A DNA stretch of 64,000 nt from Salminus brasiliensis (Eukaryota; Chordata; Actinopteri; Characiformes; Bryconidae): the NCBI RefSeq assembly GCF_030463535.1, contig NC_132881.1, positions 10,896,526-10,960,525 on the forward strand, given 5' to 3'. The translations under genes were made by a program, and so were the position numbers. The notes beneath the pieces were generated by a model. It made no database searches. It saw only the letters and a list, made by a program, of their open reading frames with translations, and had not been told where the DNA came from. Position 1 is the first letter of the stretch. Every line of letters begins with the position of its first letter. Of this stretch, positions 36,273 to 46,660 are shown in pieces.

Positions 36273-37146
36273 TAGGGCTGCAACTAACGATTATTTTAAT
36301 AATCAATTAATCTGTCGAAAAAAAATACATTTCCATGTCTTTATTTAAAAATAGAACATTGAATAACAGAGCAAATAAGTGTGTACAATAATTCAATAAT
36401 AATAGATTACATTATTAAATAAATTAAATAAATTAAAAATAAAATAAATTAAATAATAAAGAAAAATAAGTGCATTGCTGATGCAAACACTGCACTGTAT
36501 TGGAGTGAGGAGTGAGACAGGATAAATTGCCTTTAGTTTGTATATTTTTTTTTTAAACTCAGACTTAAAACTTAACCTTAATCATTATTTACCACCATTG
36601 TGTTCAAGTTACATGTTTTTATAAAGCACATTTAAACACTGCTTAAGCGAATTACACAGATAATAAAAGTAACACACACACACACTTACACACTCTATCA
36701 TTGTCATTGTCCCGTTAAGCAAAAAACAGCATGTGCCGTGTTACACCGGTTCACATAGTGTGAGTGCACCGTTATGTTTCCTCACTTCAAAACAGAACTA
36801 ACTGGGGTTATTGTAGTGACTGTGCTCCCACATTGGTGAGGATTTAAGCTGAACTTCTGTTCTGCGTCATTCATGTTTAATTTTTTGGAATATTTTTACT
36901 TCTTGATGTTAAATTTATTTTAAAGATTACGCCTCCGCTCTGACTCGCTTTGCTCATCTCCCTCTTATTTATAATTTTTTTCCAGAGTAGACAAAGCGCC
37001 ACAGGTAACGTAAGCGGAGATGAGCTGATATGACAAGGCGAGTAACACATACATCGTGCGACACAACAAATCCATAATGAAATTCGTTGCCAACACTTTT
37101 AATAATCGATTATTATCAATTTTATAGATTCAGTGTAGCAGCTCTA
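36273..37146. mobile_element. Non-autonomous hAT-type element 1
   Basis: The ends are TAGGGCTGCAACTAACG at the left and GTAGCAGCTCTA at the right, which are imperfect inverted repeats. Perfect 8-bp duplications (ATGCAGAC) flank the element, as expected for hAT. The terminal region contains the AATAATCGATTATT-like sequence common in vertebrate hAT derivatives. No transposase frame is visible in its 874 bp. It splits decayed exon copy P0. Confidence 0.88.
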
Positions 37147-37154
37147 ATGCAGAC
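37147..37154. repeat. Right 8-bp target duplication of hAT element 1
   Basis: ATGCAGAC, identical to 36,265-36,272. Confidence 0.9.
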
Positions 37155-37250
37155 ATTTCCTCCAAGTCAGCCGTTTTGTAGATACTAGTGTCCTTCTGAA
37201 GCCGTACTGGTCTTCAGAGGAATGATTCCTTGAATTCTGAAACTAAAATA
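37155..37250 (-). pseudogene. Decayed exon copy P0, part after the hAT insertion
   Basis: It matches 41,245-41,345: GATACTAGTGTCCTTCTGA and GAAGCCGTACTGG on the plus strand correspond to GGTACTAGTTTCCTCCTGA and GAGGCCGTACTGA. It belongs to the same exon copy as 35,873-36,264. Confidence 0.6.
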
Positions 37251-37665
37251 CGAATGTTTAATTATTATTATTAATTATTTTGCACAGTTTAAAATATTAC
37301 TATTTTTTACATATAAATGTACCATTTCTGTACAAGATGTTAAGGTTGTATAGAGGCCAAACCTTAATCCACTGCATTCAACCGATACTCACTTCGTAAT
37401 CAATGCTAAACGAGTCTGCTTTCACTAAAGCTTTCTCTTCTTTTAAGCATATCATGAGTTTTAACTCTTTAAACAGTTTAAGAACTAGAGCTCAAGCTGT
37501 ACGCACCTCTCCTCTGCCGTGCTGCAGAAGACTGGTGTTCTGCCGATTTCTACCCATCCAAATGTGACCTGTGCAAGCGCGGACCCACAACCCACCAACA
37601 AATGCTTTCATGTGTTTTTTTTTTATGATAAATCTGTTTTTCTTACGTGCAAAATACAATCTCAG

Positions 37666-38252
37666 CAGACATGTAGAAAGTACTAGAGACCCAGACTTGA
37701 GTAAAAGTACAAGTTCTCTATCAAAAAAGTGACTTGAGTAGAAGTGTCTTTAAGCTCCAGACTTAAGTGGAAGTACTTAAGTATTGCATGTAGTTACTTA
37801 AGTACTGAAAGTAAAAGTACAGTATTGTGTTCTGTAGTTCTTACAGAAAGCAGTCAAAAGTCTGAGTATCAGTGTTTCTATTATTTCAAATGCTCAGACT
37901 TAAGTACTGTCACAGTTCCTCTGGCTGTAGTAGAAGGACAGAACTGTAGAAGACCAAGTTCATGAACATGAACCATTCGGCCACATACGAGTATTTGAAG
38001 GTGGGGAAGGTGGTGTTTCTTCTAGTGGTTCTTCCATCTCGGAATAAACTACAGAGCTCTAGCGTTAGTGTCCTCACAGCAGCTGCAGCACATAAACATC
38101 TAACGGAGTAAAAGTATTAAACTCATCCAAAATATGTAGTGAAGTAAAAGTGGAAGTAGGAGATAAAATAATCCTCCAGTAGATACAGATACAGTATTTT
38201 AGTACTTAAGTACAGTACTGAAGTAGTTCTACTTCATTACTATATATCTCTG
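37666..38252. mobile_element. Non-autonomous hAT-type element 2 (Tol2-like ends)
   Basis: The ends CAGACATGTAGAAAGTAC and, reversed, CAGAGATATATAGTAATG are inverted repeats. The flanking 8-mers are AATCTCAG (37,658-37,665) and AATCTGAG (38,253-38,260), a duplication with one mismatch. The interior is rich in AAGTACTTAAGTA-type motifs known from fish hAT derivatives. There is no transposase frame. Confidence 0.8.
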
Positions 38253-39022
38253 AATCTGAGGATTTACTTGGGTGTTAATATATATAAATATATAAAAATG
38301 ATTTCTTATTACCATTATTAGCTTATATTTACACTGACATGGTGATTTACACTCTCCTGCTGGGAGCGTTCTCTCATATAATGATTTTAGTCTATCATCA
38401 TTTCCTATTTACTGGTGTATTTAGGCAGCTTTATCTGTAAATATACACTATGGTAACATTGACAGAAAACGTGATCCATGCACAAACCGTTCCTGGTTAG
38501 TGCGAGAAACATGAGTGATGACATCAACTAATTTTTTTTATTTAACTAAATTTAAAACTAATCTTAGTTGTTGCACCCAGACCTTGCAGAATAGTGTAAA
38601 ATAGTGTGTATTTATGTGTATAGATTCTGGATTTGAATTTGTGTATCATATACTATATAATAAAAGTCACTTGACTTGATTTAGGTAAGCAGCCACTGAA
38701 TCTGGATCATGATAATATTGTTAATGGTGATAATTCTGCAGATGATGCAGATCATTTGTCAGCCTGATAATGTCTCTGTCTGTCTGTCTGTCAGTCAGTA
38801 CACACAGTGGCGGGGAAGGTGCAGGGACCCTGTCAACAGATCAGTGAAATGTGAGTACACACACACACACAGACTAGCTTTCATCGAGCGTACCATCATC
38901 ACCATCTCAGTGTATGTTCAACAGGGTAAAGTTAGTTAAAGGTTTTGGATAGTAATTAGGTTTATGAGTAGTGTTATGCTTTATTTTATAGGTGTTTGAG
39001 GTGTAGGATAAGTGAGACTCAT
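38253..39022. other. Intergenic DNA, partly duplicated at 43.5 and 44.8 kb
   Basis: 38,350-38,440 is similar to 43,500-43,590, and 38,460-38,580 is similar to 44,780-44,930. The latter includes a GTGATCCATGCACAAACCG segment and a degenerate TTAGTTGTTGCACCC hAT-like end. A TCTG tetranucleotide run at about 38,773-38,793 matches one at about 45,170. No gene is seen. Confidence 0.55.
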
Positions 39023-39531
39023 GCACTACATGGACAGATGTATTGGGACACCTGCTCATTCATTCTTGATGCTGTTTTATTGGATTGACTGTCTCTAGTG
39101 TCTAGGGAAGGCTGGAGACAGCTTACTAGATTTTGGAGCATTGCTGTGAGGATTTGATTGCATTCAGCAAGAAGAGCATTGGTAAGGTCAGGATGTTAAA
39201 TAATCACCACCCCAACTTATTCCAAAAATATTGGATGAAACACCATTAATCACTCCAGAGAATGTGTTTGAGCTGTGGCGCAGTGGAACATTCCACAGTT
39301 CCACTGTGCCACAGCTCAATACTGGGGGGCTTTATACCCCTCTGCCCCACGACTGGCATTAGGCAGCATGGTGCCAATAGGTGAATGCTCCAGAGAGTCC
39401 TATTCTGTTGGCACTACTTCTCTACAAAGACTAAAGTGTGTGCATTTGCATATATGTGCAATGGGTGCAATTTAAAGTAGCTGAATGCATTTATTAGAAG
39501 GGGTGTCCACAAACATTTGGGCATATAGTGT
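39023..39531. mobile_element. MITE with long imperfect inverted ends
   Basis: The left end, CACTACATGGACAGATG then TATTGGGACACCTG, and the right end, GGGGTGTCCACAAAC then ATTTGGGCATATAGTG, are inverted repeats. It matches a very common fish MITE type as I know it. No coding capacity is seen. Fragments of it flank the other decayed exon copies. Confidence 0.75.
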
Positions 39532-39599
39532 GGGTTAAGTGAAAGGGTTTGCAAGTAGTTTTAGACAACCCAAATTTTACAAATATTTTTACAGTAAAA

Positions 39600-40315
39600 T
39601 GTTACAATATCTGCAGTTTATTGAACAATTCTTCATGCAGCTCATGATTAAACATGAGAGAAAAAGTACATTTATTTACAAGAGAAGTGATCATTAAAGT
39701 GCAGTGGTTGAATGCAGCACCACAGTCTTCACCTCTTCTTCTTGTCCTGCTCAGGCATCCACTTGCGTGTTCCAGAGGGTGACCTGAAGACCTAAGTGAT
39801 GCGGACCTAAATTTCCACACTTAATTAGTGTTGGACAGCGGACCTCCTCTTACAGACACTGCTAGATTTTTTTGGCCCAGCTGCAGACTGTAGGACTGGA
39901 GATGTCCTACCACATTCTGGTAGTCCCTCACACTGAGGTCATGGACCAGCCCGTCCGGGGGGCAGCCCGTCTCTGTGACTGAATCAGGAGCAGTAGGTGG
40001 TCGGCAGGCAGTCTGAATCAAGAAGCACAACAAGAAGATTCAGAACCTGATTATTGAACATCTTCAGTTGAGTCATGTATGATTTTTCCTGATCTGTTTC
40101 TTAAACTGGTTGCTTTTGGAAGTAAATCTACATCTACCTCTGAAGGAAGAGTCTGTTCATGAGGTCAGTATGGTCCAGCCTGGAGCTCAGCACCTGTATT
40201 GGAAACTAGGTACACCAGCACAACCTAGAAACCCTTCATCAATTCTCATTGATTTAATAGACTCCTCCTTCAGAGCAGAGGTAGTAAAGCTCCTCTGTAG
40301 ATGTAGATTTAGGTC
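39600..40315 (-). pseudogene. Decayed exon copy P1 with 3' UTR
   Basis: On the minus strand this has the acceptor-like TTGATTCAG, then a 65-codon open stretch (PPTAPDSV, GLVHDLSVRDYQNVVGHL, SYSLQLGQKN) to a stop at 39,821, and a 3' UTR ending with AATAAA (plus 39,612-39,617). A second frame holds PEQDKKKR before a stop, comparable to the basic tail at 28,900. It is the best preserved minus-strand relative of the terminal exon at 28,551. The family is not recognised. The upstream part (40,205-40,325) is inverted relative to the other copies. Confidence 0.55.
39821..40033 (-). CDS. Hypothetical reading frame in exon copy P1
   Basis: The 70-aa frame starts at an ATG lying upstream of the acceptor-like TTGATTCAG, so the ATG is probably fortuitous. 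The part after the acceptor is open and keeps words shared with the terminal exon at 28.7 kb (HLQSYSLQLGQ against HLHPYSLQLGR). It could be a surviving exon of a duplicated gene or a chance open frame. Confidence 0.3.
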   Translation of the reverse strand: MLCFLIQTACRPPTAPDSVTETGCPPDGLVHDLSVRDYQNVVGHLQSYSLQLGQKNLAVSVRGGPLSNTN

Positions 40316-40339
40316 CTAAAACAACCTGTTTTTGTTGGA

Positions 40340-40541
40340 TGTCTTTAGTGTCCAGGGAAAAAAGACTCTCTACTAGATTTTGAAGCATTCAGCCACAAGA
40401 GCATTAGTGAGGTCAGGATGTTGGATGATGAACACCCCACAGTTCCACAGTTTGCACATATGTGTCAAAAGTGTGTGCAACATAAAGTAGATGAATGCAT
40501 TTCTAAGAAGGGGTCTCCACAAACATTTGGACATAAAGTGT
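40340..40541. mobile_element. MITE fragment, internally deleted
   Basis: It matches the 39,023-39,531 MITE from GTCTTTAGTGTCCAGGG through AGAAGGGGTCTCCACAAAC, with deletions. It lies next to exon copy P2, as the full MITE lies next to P1. Confidence 0.65.
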
Positions 40542-40566
40542 AAGTTGACTGAAACGCTTGGTTTTA

Positions 40567-40831
40567 GGGGCAGCGGTGTCTCAGCGGTTAGAGCGTCTGG
40601 CTATCGATAACAGGGTTGTGGGTTCAATGTTGGGCCCTTGAGCAAGGCCCTTTAACCTCTCTGCTCCCTGGGTCGCTGGAGTTGGCTGCCCACCGCTCGG
40701 GGTGTGTGTGTACTCCCTGCCCCTAGATCACTAGTGTGTGTGTGTTCACTACCACAGATCGGTTAAATGCGGAGGACACATTTCGCTGTGCAGTGACAAA
40801 TACATGCACCTTTACCTTTTTCTTTTTTGGT
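40567..40831 (+). mobile_element. tRNA-derived SINE
   Basis: The head has a Pol III A-box-like sequence (TCTCAGCGGTTAGAGCG) and a B-box-like sequence (GGGTTCAATG). It is followed by fish-SINE body sequence (GGGCCCTTGAGCAAGGCCC, GGTTAAATGCGGAGGACAC) and a T-rich tail. The related locus at 46,080-46,092 (AACGCTTGGTAGGTTTG) lacks it and so gives the empty site, with a short TTGGT-type duplication at the ends. Confidence 0.82.
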
Positions 40832-40879
40832 AGGTCTGAAAGTAGGTTAGTTTTAAACAACTGAAAAGGAGAAATTTGA

Positions 40880-41345
40880 AAAAGATCTTTTTACAATAAA
40901 ATTTAACAATATCTGCATTTCATTGTACAATTCTTCATGCAGCTCATGATTAAACATCTGTTCTGAGAGAAAAAGTACATTTATTTACAAGAGAAGTGAT
41001 CATTAAAGTGCAGTGGTTGAATGTTCTTCACCTCATCTACAGAGGAGCTTTACTACCTCTGATCTGAAGGAGGAGTCTATTAAATGAGGGAGGATCATGG
41101 TTGAAGGGGTTCTAGGTTGTGCTGGTGTGTGATTTACCTGCTGAGGAGTACTTACAGACTTGGAGATGCAGCTGTAAGTGTGGACCAGCCTGGAGCTGAA
41201 CACCTGTATTGAGATCTCTGGAGCTTTGGCCTTAGAAAGTCTACTTTTTAGCTGCAAGTACTTCAGCCGTCTAGTAGGTACTAGTTTCCTCCTGAGGCCG
41301 TACTGACCTGCAGAGGAACGATTCCTCAAATCCTGAAACTAAAAT
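40880..41345 (-). pseudogene. Decayed exon copy P2
   Basis: On the minus strand, a 98-codon frame (41,033 to 41,329; starts MRNRSSAGQYGLRR) covers an exon-like segment containing SKAKAPEISIQVFSSRLVH and reaching a GTAAGTAC donor at about 41,156. The 40,900-41,030 part matches the 3' UTR of P1 (AAATAAATGTACTTTTTCTC on the minus strand), with the polyadenylation signal degraded. The frame runs through the donor, so it is not a clean gene. Confidence 0.45.
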
Positions 41346-42177
41346 ATGTATATTTAATAATTACACACAGTAACAATAATTAGTCTAATTTAATAAAAAT
41401 ACACCTCAGAAGATAAATGTACCATTTCCGTAGGAAATAAATCTTGCTGTTGTTAAAACAACCCTTGAGGAGCAGATCTGTGATACTCATCACACTGGTT
41501 CCTACAACAGCTTGCACTGCTAATGACAGAAAGAACAGAAAAACCAGAGGAAGCTGAAGGTGTGGAAGGCGATGCCAAGGCCCAGCTCATTTGTGTGACT
41601 ACTTGATTTCAGATCCCCTGAGGTGGTGTACTGAAGCTAAATTACACACATTCAGTCACTGTCCAATTACTTGTGACCCTGATTGTATTTAAATCAGCCC
41701 AACATTTTAAGCTCTAATGTTTATCTAATGTTGGTCTTGTCCATGGTTAGGTTTGGAGTCTGACTGTTTGAGGCTGTGGACAGGTGTCTTTTATACAGAT
41801 AACAAGGTCAAACAGGTGGCATTAATACAGGTAACAGGTGGAGGACAGAATAGCTTCCTAAAGAAGAAGTTACAGGCCTGTGAGAGCCAGAAATCTTGCT
41901 TGTTTGTGGGTGACCAAATACTTATTTTCCAACATAATTTACAAATAAATTCTTTAAAAATTCTACCATCTGATTTCCTGGATTTGTTTTCCTCATTGTC
42001 CTCCCTTGTCTTTCATAGTTTCACACACCTCTTATTGTTCTAAGTAGGAGAACTTGCACAATCAGTGGCTGACTAAATACTTTTTTTTGTCTCACTATAA
42101 ATGATTATTAAATACAACAAATGAAAATCAAAATAAATGAACTAAAATAAAGAATGACGTTCACCTGTTAATGTTAT
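41346..42177. other. Intergenic DNA
   Basis: No supported gene. A 96-codon frame at 41,753-42,043 has no recognisable domain and lies in sequence typical of dispersed repeats (GACCAAATACTTATTTTCC), probably a Tc1-type remnant. Sequence from about 42,100 matches 30,150-30,210. Confidence 0.45.
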
Positions 42178-42840
42178 TGTCATGGCGTGTACGGCCAGAC
42201 CTGAAGGGATGAACACTCGCAGAAATGGAAATCGAAGCAAGATACTTTATTAACCAAATACAAAACAATGGGATCCAAAAAGCAAAGTGCAGCAACATGG
42301 GCAAAACCATGAACAGAACCAAAACGCAACAAGTCAGATGGCAAACAAAACAAACCTGGGACTGGGAGGAGCAGGGAGCTAAACGAGAGTGAAACGAGGG
42401 GGAAAACTAAAGGGGTATAAACACAAAGCCACAAACCTCGCTTGGGCAGAGAGGGGAGATACTAAGGACAGAGCCGAGCTCTGTGTACAAACAAAGGTAG
42501 CGGGGGAACCAGCTGCCAGACCAGAAAGCAAGGCCGACCTAACCTGAACCTGTAGAGTACTGCCTAGAACTTGGTTCACCATGGAACCTGAGCAGGAAGC
42601 GAACGTACCTGGCTTGCCTCCGAGTCGGACAGAGAATCTCTCCTAAACATGGGCCGCAAAACTAGAGCTGACCTGAACACGGCGGTAACGTGTGAGGAAT
42701 CCCAGAGCGTCACAGGGATTCCAGTAGAGTCAATTCACGGCAGTGAACAAAGGGAACTACGCTCCTTTAGTACTCCCAGTCCCAGGTGAAACACATGAAC
42801 AATGAATCAACACAAATGAACAGAAACGAACAGGAAGTCC
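42178..42840 (-). mobile_element. Probable solo LTR or LTR-like repeat
   Basis: Read on the minus strand, the block is richer in GC than its surroundings, contains AATAAAGTATCTTGC about 80 nt before its end, and ends GCCATGACA, as many fish retrotransposon LTRs do. The flanks match the related block at 30.2 kb, so it is an insertion. No target duplication could be fixed with confidence. The small ORFs inside it are not considered genes. Confidence 0.45.
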
Positions 42841-44099
42841 TTATTATTATTACTATTATTATTTAATATCTTTTAATTATAATAATATTATTTTTGAACA
42901 TCAAGTGAACAGTTTAAACTCACCTGGCATATCGAGAATCTCTACACCCAACTGAATGACGTGTGGAAGAAACGCCATCTAGCGATCATTATATGTCAGT
43001 AACAGCTTCCTTGTATAAATATAAAGTGGTATGAGGAGTTTAATTGAACCCTACGCCACTGTTTCCTTAAACTAGAAGCTGAGTGAATATTTACTGCTGG
43101 AAGGTCTAATTTACACTGGAGAGTGATATCATTTTTCTTTATGCTTTAAAAATTAAATTCTTTAGAAATTTTTATTCAGTTTTTATTACACACTGTGCTG
43201 TAATGGCTCCCGCAAGCTTAAGACTCTCCACAGGGGGTGCCATTAGTGCACAACTAGCTCTGTTTGAGTCGATTCTGCGCATGCGTGGACCAATTATTTT
43301 TACAGTTTTCATGTGTTTTTCATGATAATTCTGTTTTTCTCGTTGCTTCATGCAATCTCTGCTTACCGTTAATATTTGCTAGAGTGAAAAAGTGTAAACT
43401 GTGATTAAAAAAATAAAAGTAATAAAAAACGATTTCTTATCACCTCTGTTACCTCATAATTATTACTCTCATATAGTCACTAACACTATATCTCTCATAT
43501 ACGTCTGCTGGGAGCATTCTCTGATATGATGCTTTTAGCCTGTAGAAATATCCCACCTACTGGTTCATTTAGGCACATTTACCTTCATAAAGAAACACAT
43601 GGCTGCACAACTCGACCGGACCGCCATCGTCTGCATAGCAATTATCAAACAGGTACAAACTACATCCTCTCCTTATTAGAAGTACTTGAGCAGCTTTGGT
43701 GTAGAGATGGTTATTGAGAAGCTTTTCAGAGTATTAACACAGTTCAGTGCTGTTGAAGCATTTGACTCCTGACTCCATGCTGCCATCTAGCGTCTAGTTT
43801 CATTTCCTACAATGACTGTTTCTGTCCTTTAATACAACGTAAATGTCAATTTGATATTTTCTAAATTAAATTAATATACCACTGATATAATTCTCATTCT
43901 TATTAACAACCGATAAAGATAATAAAATAAACTTTATTTTACCTAAAAATGTCTCTCTCTTTTTTCTTTTTTTACACACTTTCACACACTCTGGAAAGTG
44001 GGCGTCAGAGTGACTGCATTCAACCCATATTCACTTCCTAATCAATGCTAAACGAGTCTGTGTGTGTCTGTTGGGATTGTTGGGCCCTCATCTGTTTAG
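42841..44099. other. Intergenic DNA, second copy of a duplicated block
   Basis: 42,905-43,015 matches 30,385-30,480, 43,500-43,590 matches 38,350-38,440, and 44,010-44,060 (ATCAATGCTAAACGAGTCTG) matches 37,375-37,420. No gene is seen; the 63-codon frame at 43,526 has no support. Confidence 0.5.
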
Positions 44100-44705
44100 A
44101 CGCATGCTATCCTAATTGCTGCTGCCCTAACATTGCATTTAAACCACTCCCATTTGTTCAGAGGTGAAATTTCCAGTAGTGAAATATCTTCAATTAAGTA
44201 AAAGGTTACTATTAAATTTCCAAATTGAATTCAAAGGTGATTTACATTTGTTCCCAAGAGAGGAACAAGGTAACTGAACAGTGATCAGTTAAAGGAGATG
44301 CTGAAATTTCACAGCTTAAAATACTATCCGTCACATTGTGAGGGATTAACCAGTAGTGTAGCCTTGAACACTGACCTTTATTGGAAGCATTAAACCAGGT
44401 GTACTGTCTGGCATTGGGGTTTCCTGTCCTCCAACAGTCTGTCAGATTAGTATTGGAGACTAAGTTATTGAAAATATAATCAAAAAGATGATGCTGCCCT
44501 CTAGAGGGAAGACGGTCAACTGAGCCATCTGGAACTACATTAAAGTCTTCTCCTATAACAACCTGATCTGTTGAGTATTTTACCTTCCATTACTTTATCT
44601 TCCTACAAAGGTCTGCTTCAAATATTTGGTTAATCACAATACTGTTAATCGCATATACACAAACTAAAATGAATTTTGCTCCATCAGTATTCACAACTAC
44701 CAATG
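44100..44705 (-). mobile_element. L1/Tx1-type LINE endonuclease fragment
   Basis: Translation of the minus strand, allowing frame breaks, gives EDFNVVPDGSVDRLPSRG, then CWRTGNPNARQYTWFNAS, then CEISASPLTDHCSVTLFLS. These match the order of the APE endonuclease DFN, TWFN and SPLTDH motifs in fish L1/Tx1-clade LINEs. Both ends are truncated, and TAA stops are present (for example after RKIK). It is absent from the related block at 37.4-38.5 kb. Confidence 0.75.
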
Positions 44706-45189
44706 ACTAATAACATCTGTATCACATACATGGTCCAATAAATCTACACTATGGTAGCATGCTTTGACAAGTAAGTGAAACTCACCAGAACATGTGATCC
44801 ATGTACAAACGGTCCGAGTTAGCACAAGAAATATGCGTGGTGACGTCAACAACTAATCGTCTATTAAATACTAATGAACTAATTGGGTCGTCGATTTTTG
44901 TAGACTAAGTTGATTAGCTGTTGCACCCCTTATCCTGTAATATAACCTTATTTTCTACTACAGACTCACTCACTATAAGAGCTTATATGTAAATATGTTT
45001 ATTTGGAACAGATCGTGCATAATAGTGTAAAATAGTGTATATGTTTATATATTCTGTATTTGAATGTGAATATTGTATACTTGGTCACTATAAAAGATTT
45101 TTAAATATAAATATAAAAGACTATAAAAGATTTTAGGGAAGCACTCATTTGTTAGCCTGATAATGTCTCTGTCTGTCTGTCTCTCAGTA

Positions 45190-45500
45190 AAGGCTGAAGA
45201 GGCCATGGACCAGCACAGAGGTCCCTCCACCAGTGGAGCTTGTCTCGGACTGAGTCAGAAATAGTGGGTGGACTAACGTAAGTCTAAATCAAGTGTGATT
45301 CAGAACCTGATTTCTGAACATCTTCAGTTGAGTCATGTATGAATGCTGCTGATCTGTTTCTTAAACTGGTTGTTTTTGGAACTAAATCTACATCCACAGA
45401 GGAGCTTTACTACCTCTGATCTAAAGGAGAAGTGTATTCAATGAGGGAGGAGCATAGTAATGAGGCCGCCCTGACCTGCAGACAAACGATTTCTCAAACC
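45190..45500 (-). pseudogene. Decayed exon copy P4
   Basis: The minus strand keeps GGTTCTGAATC, AGATGTTCAGAAATCAGG and GGAGAAGCTCC-like pieces shared with P0 to P3, plus the CCATGGCCTCTTCAG region. No coding frame remains. It lies just after the TCTG microsatellite. Confidence 0.5.
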
Positions 45501-45774
45501 CTGAAACTAAAATATGAATATTTAATCATTATGTACATTTAAAAATATTTATCTAAATTTCATAAAAATATACCTCAGAAGATAAATGTACCATTTCTGT
45601 AGGAGATGTTCCCAAATAAATCTTGCCGTTGGTAAAACAACCATTGAGGAGCAGATTGTGGTACTCATCATCCATAAGGAGCTGAAGGTCTGGACAGCGA
45701 TGCCAAGGTTCCTATTTTCCTGTTATTTAAACAATTATTTTTTAAACCAGATATGAACCAATTATGGTTACCTG

Positions 45775-46063
45775 GTGGATTTGATTGCATTCTGCGACAA
45801 CAGCTTTAGTGAGGTCAGTATATTGGTTGATCACCCCACCTAATCATCCCCAACTCTCCAACCCATCTCTAAAATTTTGTATGGAGCACCATCCATCATT
45901 TCAGAAAACACAGTTCCACTGCTCCACAGCTCAATCTAACCTACAGGGGCTAGACAAGCTGTGTGTGTGTGCATTTGCACATCTGTGTCAGCAATGGGTG
46001 CAACATAAAGTAGCTGAAAGCATTGTTTAGAAAGGTTGTCCACAAATATTTGGACTTATTGTG
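45775..46063. mobile_element. MITE fragment beside exon copy P3
   Basis: It matches the 39,023 MITE from GATTTGATTGCATTC to GGTTGTCCACAAATATTTGG. Its right end borders TAAGTTAAGTGAAACGC, as in P2. Confidence 0.65.
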
Positions 46064-46480
46064 TAAGTTAAGTGAAACGCTTGGTAGGTTTGAAAGTAGG
46101 TTACTCTCAGACAACCCTGAAAAAACTGCAGTGGTTGAATGTTCTTCACCTCAGGCATCAGCTCTCCACTGGTGTCCAGTTCAATATGGAGGGTGAAGCT
46201 TGTTCCGGTGGCCTCAGTGATACAGACCAGAACTTCCACACTCTGTTGGACAGCGGATCTCCTCCCATAGACACTGCTTGATTTACCAGCCTAGGACCAG
46301 AGGACCGGAAAGTGATCCATACTGAGGCCATGGAACAGCAGGGATGTCTCTCCACCAATGAAGCTCGTCTCTGGGACTGAATCAGGAGCAGTGGGTGTTC
46401 TGAAGGCAGTCTGAATCAAGAAGCACAACAAGAAGATTCAGAACCTGATTTCTGAACATCTTCAGTTGAGTCATGTACAG
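46064..46480 (-). pseudogene. Decayed exon copy P3
   Basis: On the minus strand, TTGATTCAG is followed by CCCACTGCTCCTGATTCAG, and later a frame reads EVLVCITEATGTSFTLHI and continues ELDTSGELMPE. This is the closest relative of EVFSSPTGTSF in the terminal exon at 28.8 kb. Frames upstream and downstream do not join. The family is not recognised. Confidence 0.55.
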
Positions 46481-46660
46481 GTGCTGGTCATAAAATTAGA
46501 ATATTTTGAAAAAGATGATTTATTTCAATTCCATTCAAAAAGGTAAACTTGTATATTATATTAATTCATTACACACAGACTGATATATTTCAAGTGTTTA
46601 TTTATTTTAATTTTGATGGTTATAACTGACAACTAATGAAACCCCAAATTCAATATTTAT
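46481..46660 (+). mobile_element. Fragment of a dispersed fish DNA transposon
   Basis: GTGCTGGTCATAAAATTAG, then TTGATTTATTTCA-like sequence, then ATTACACACAGACTGATA and GACAACTAATGAAA resemble the end of a very common fish DNA transposon, probably of the Tc1/mariner group. Only one end is present. Confidence 0.4.

Noticed and set aside
40567-40660. A functional tRNA gene at the SINE head
   Set aside because: A- and B-box-like words are present but no cloverleaf forms and SINE body sequence follows directly.
42180-42582. Two overlapping minus-strand frames of 84 and 67 codons
   Set aside because: They lie inside a probable LTR and have no family match that I recognise.
45045-45230. 61-codon minus-strand frame
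   Set aside because: AT-rich chance frame overlapping a TCTG microsatellite and exon relic P4.
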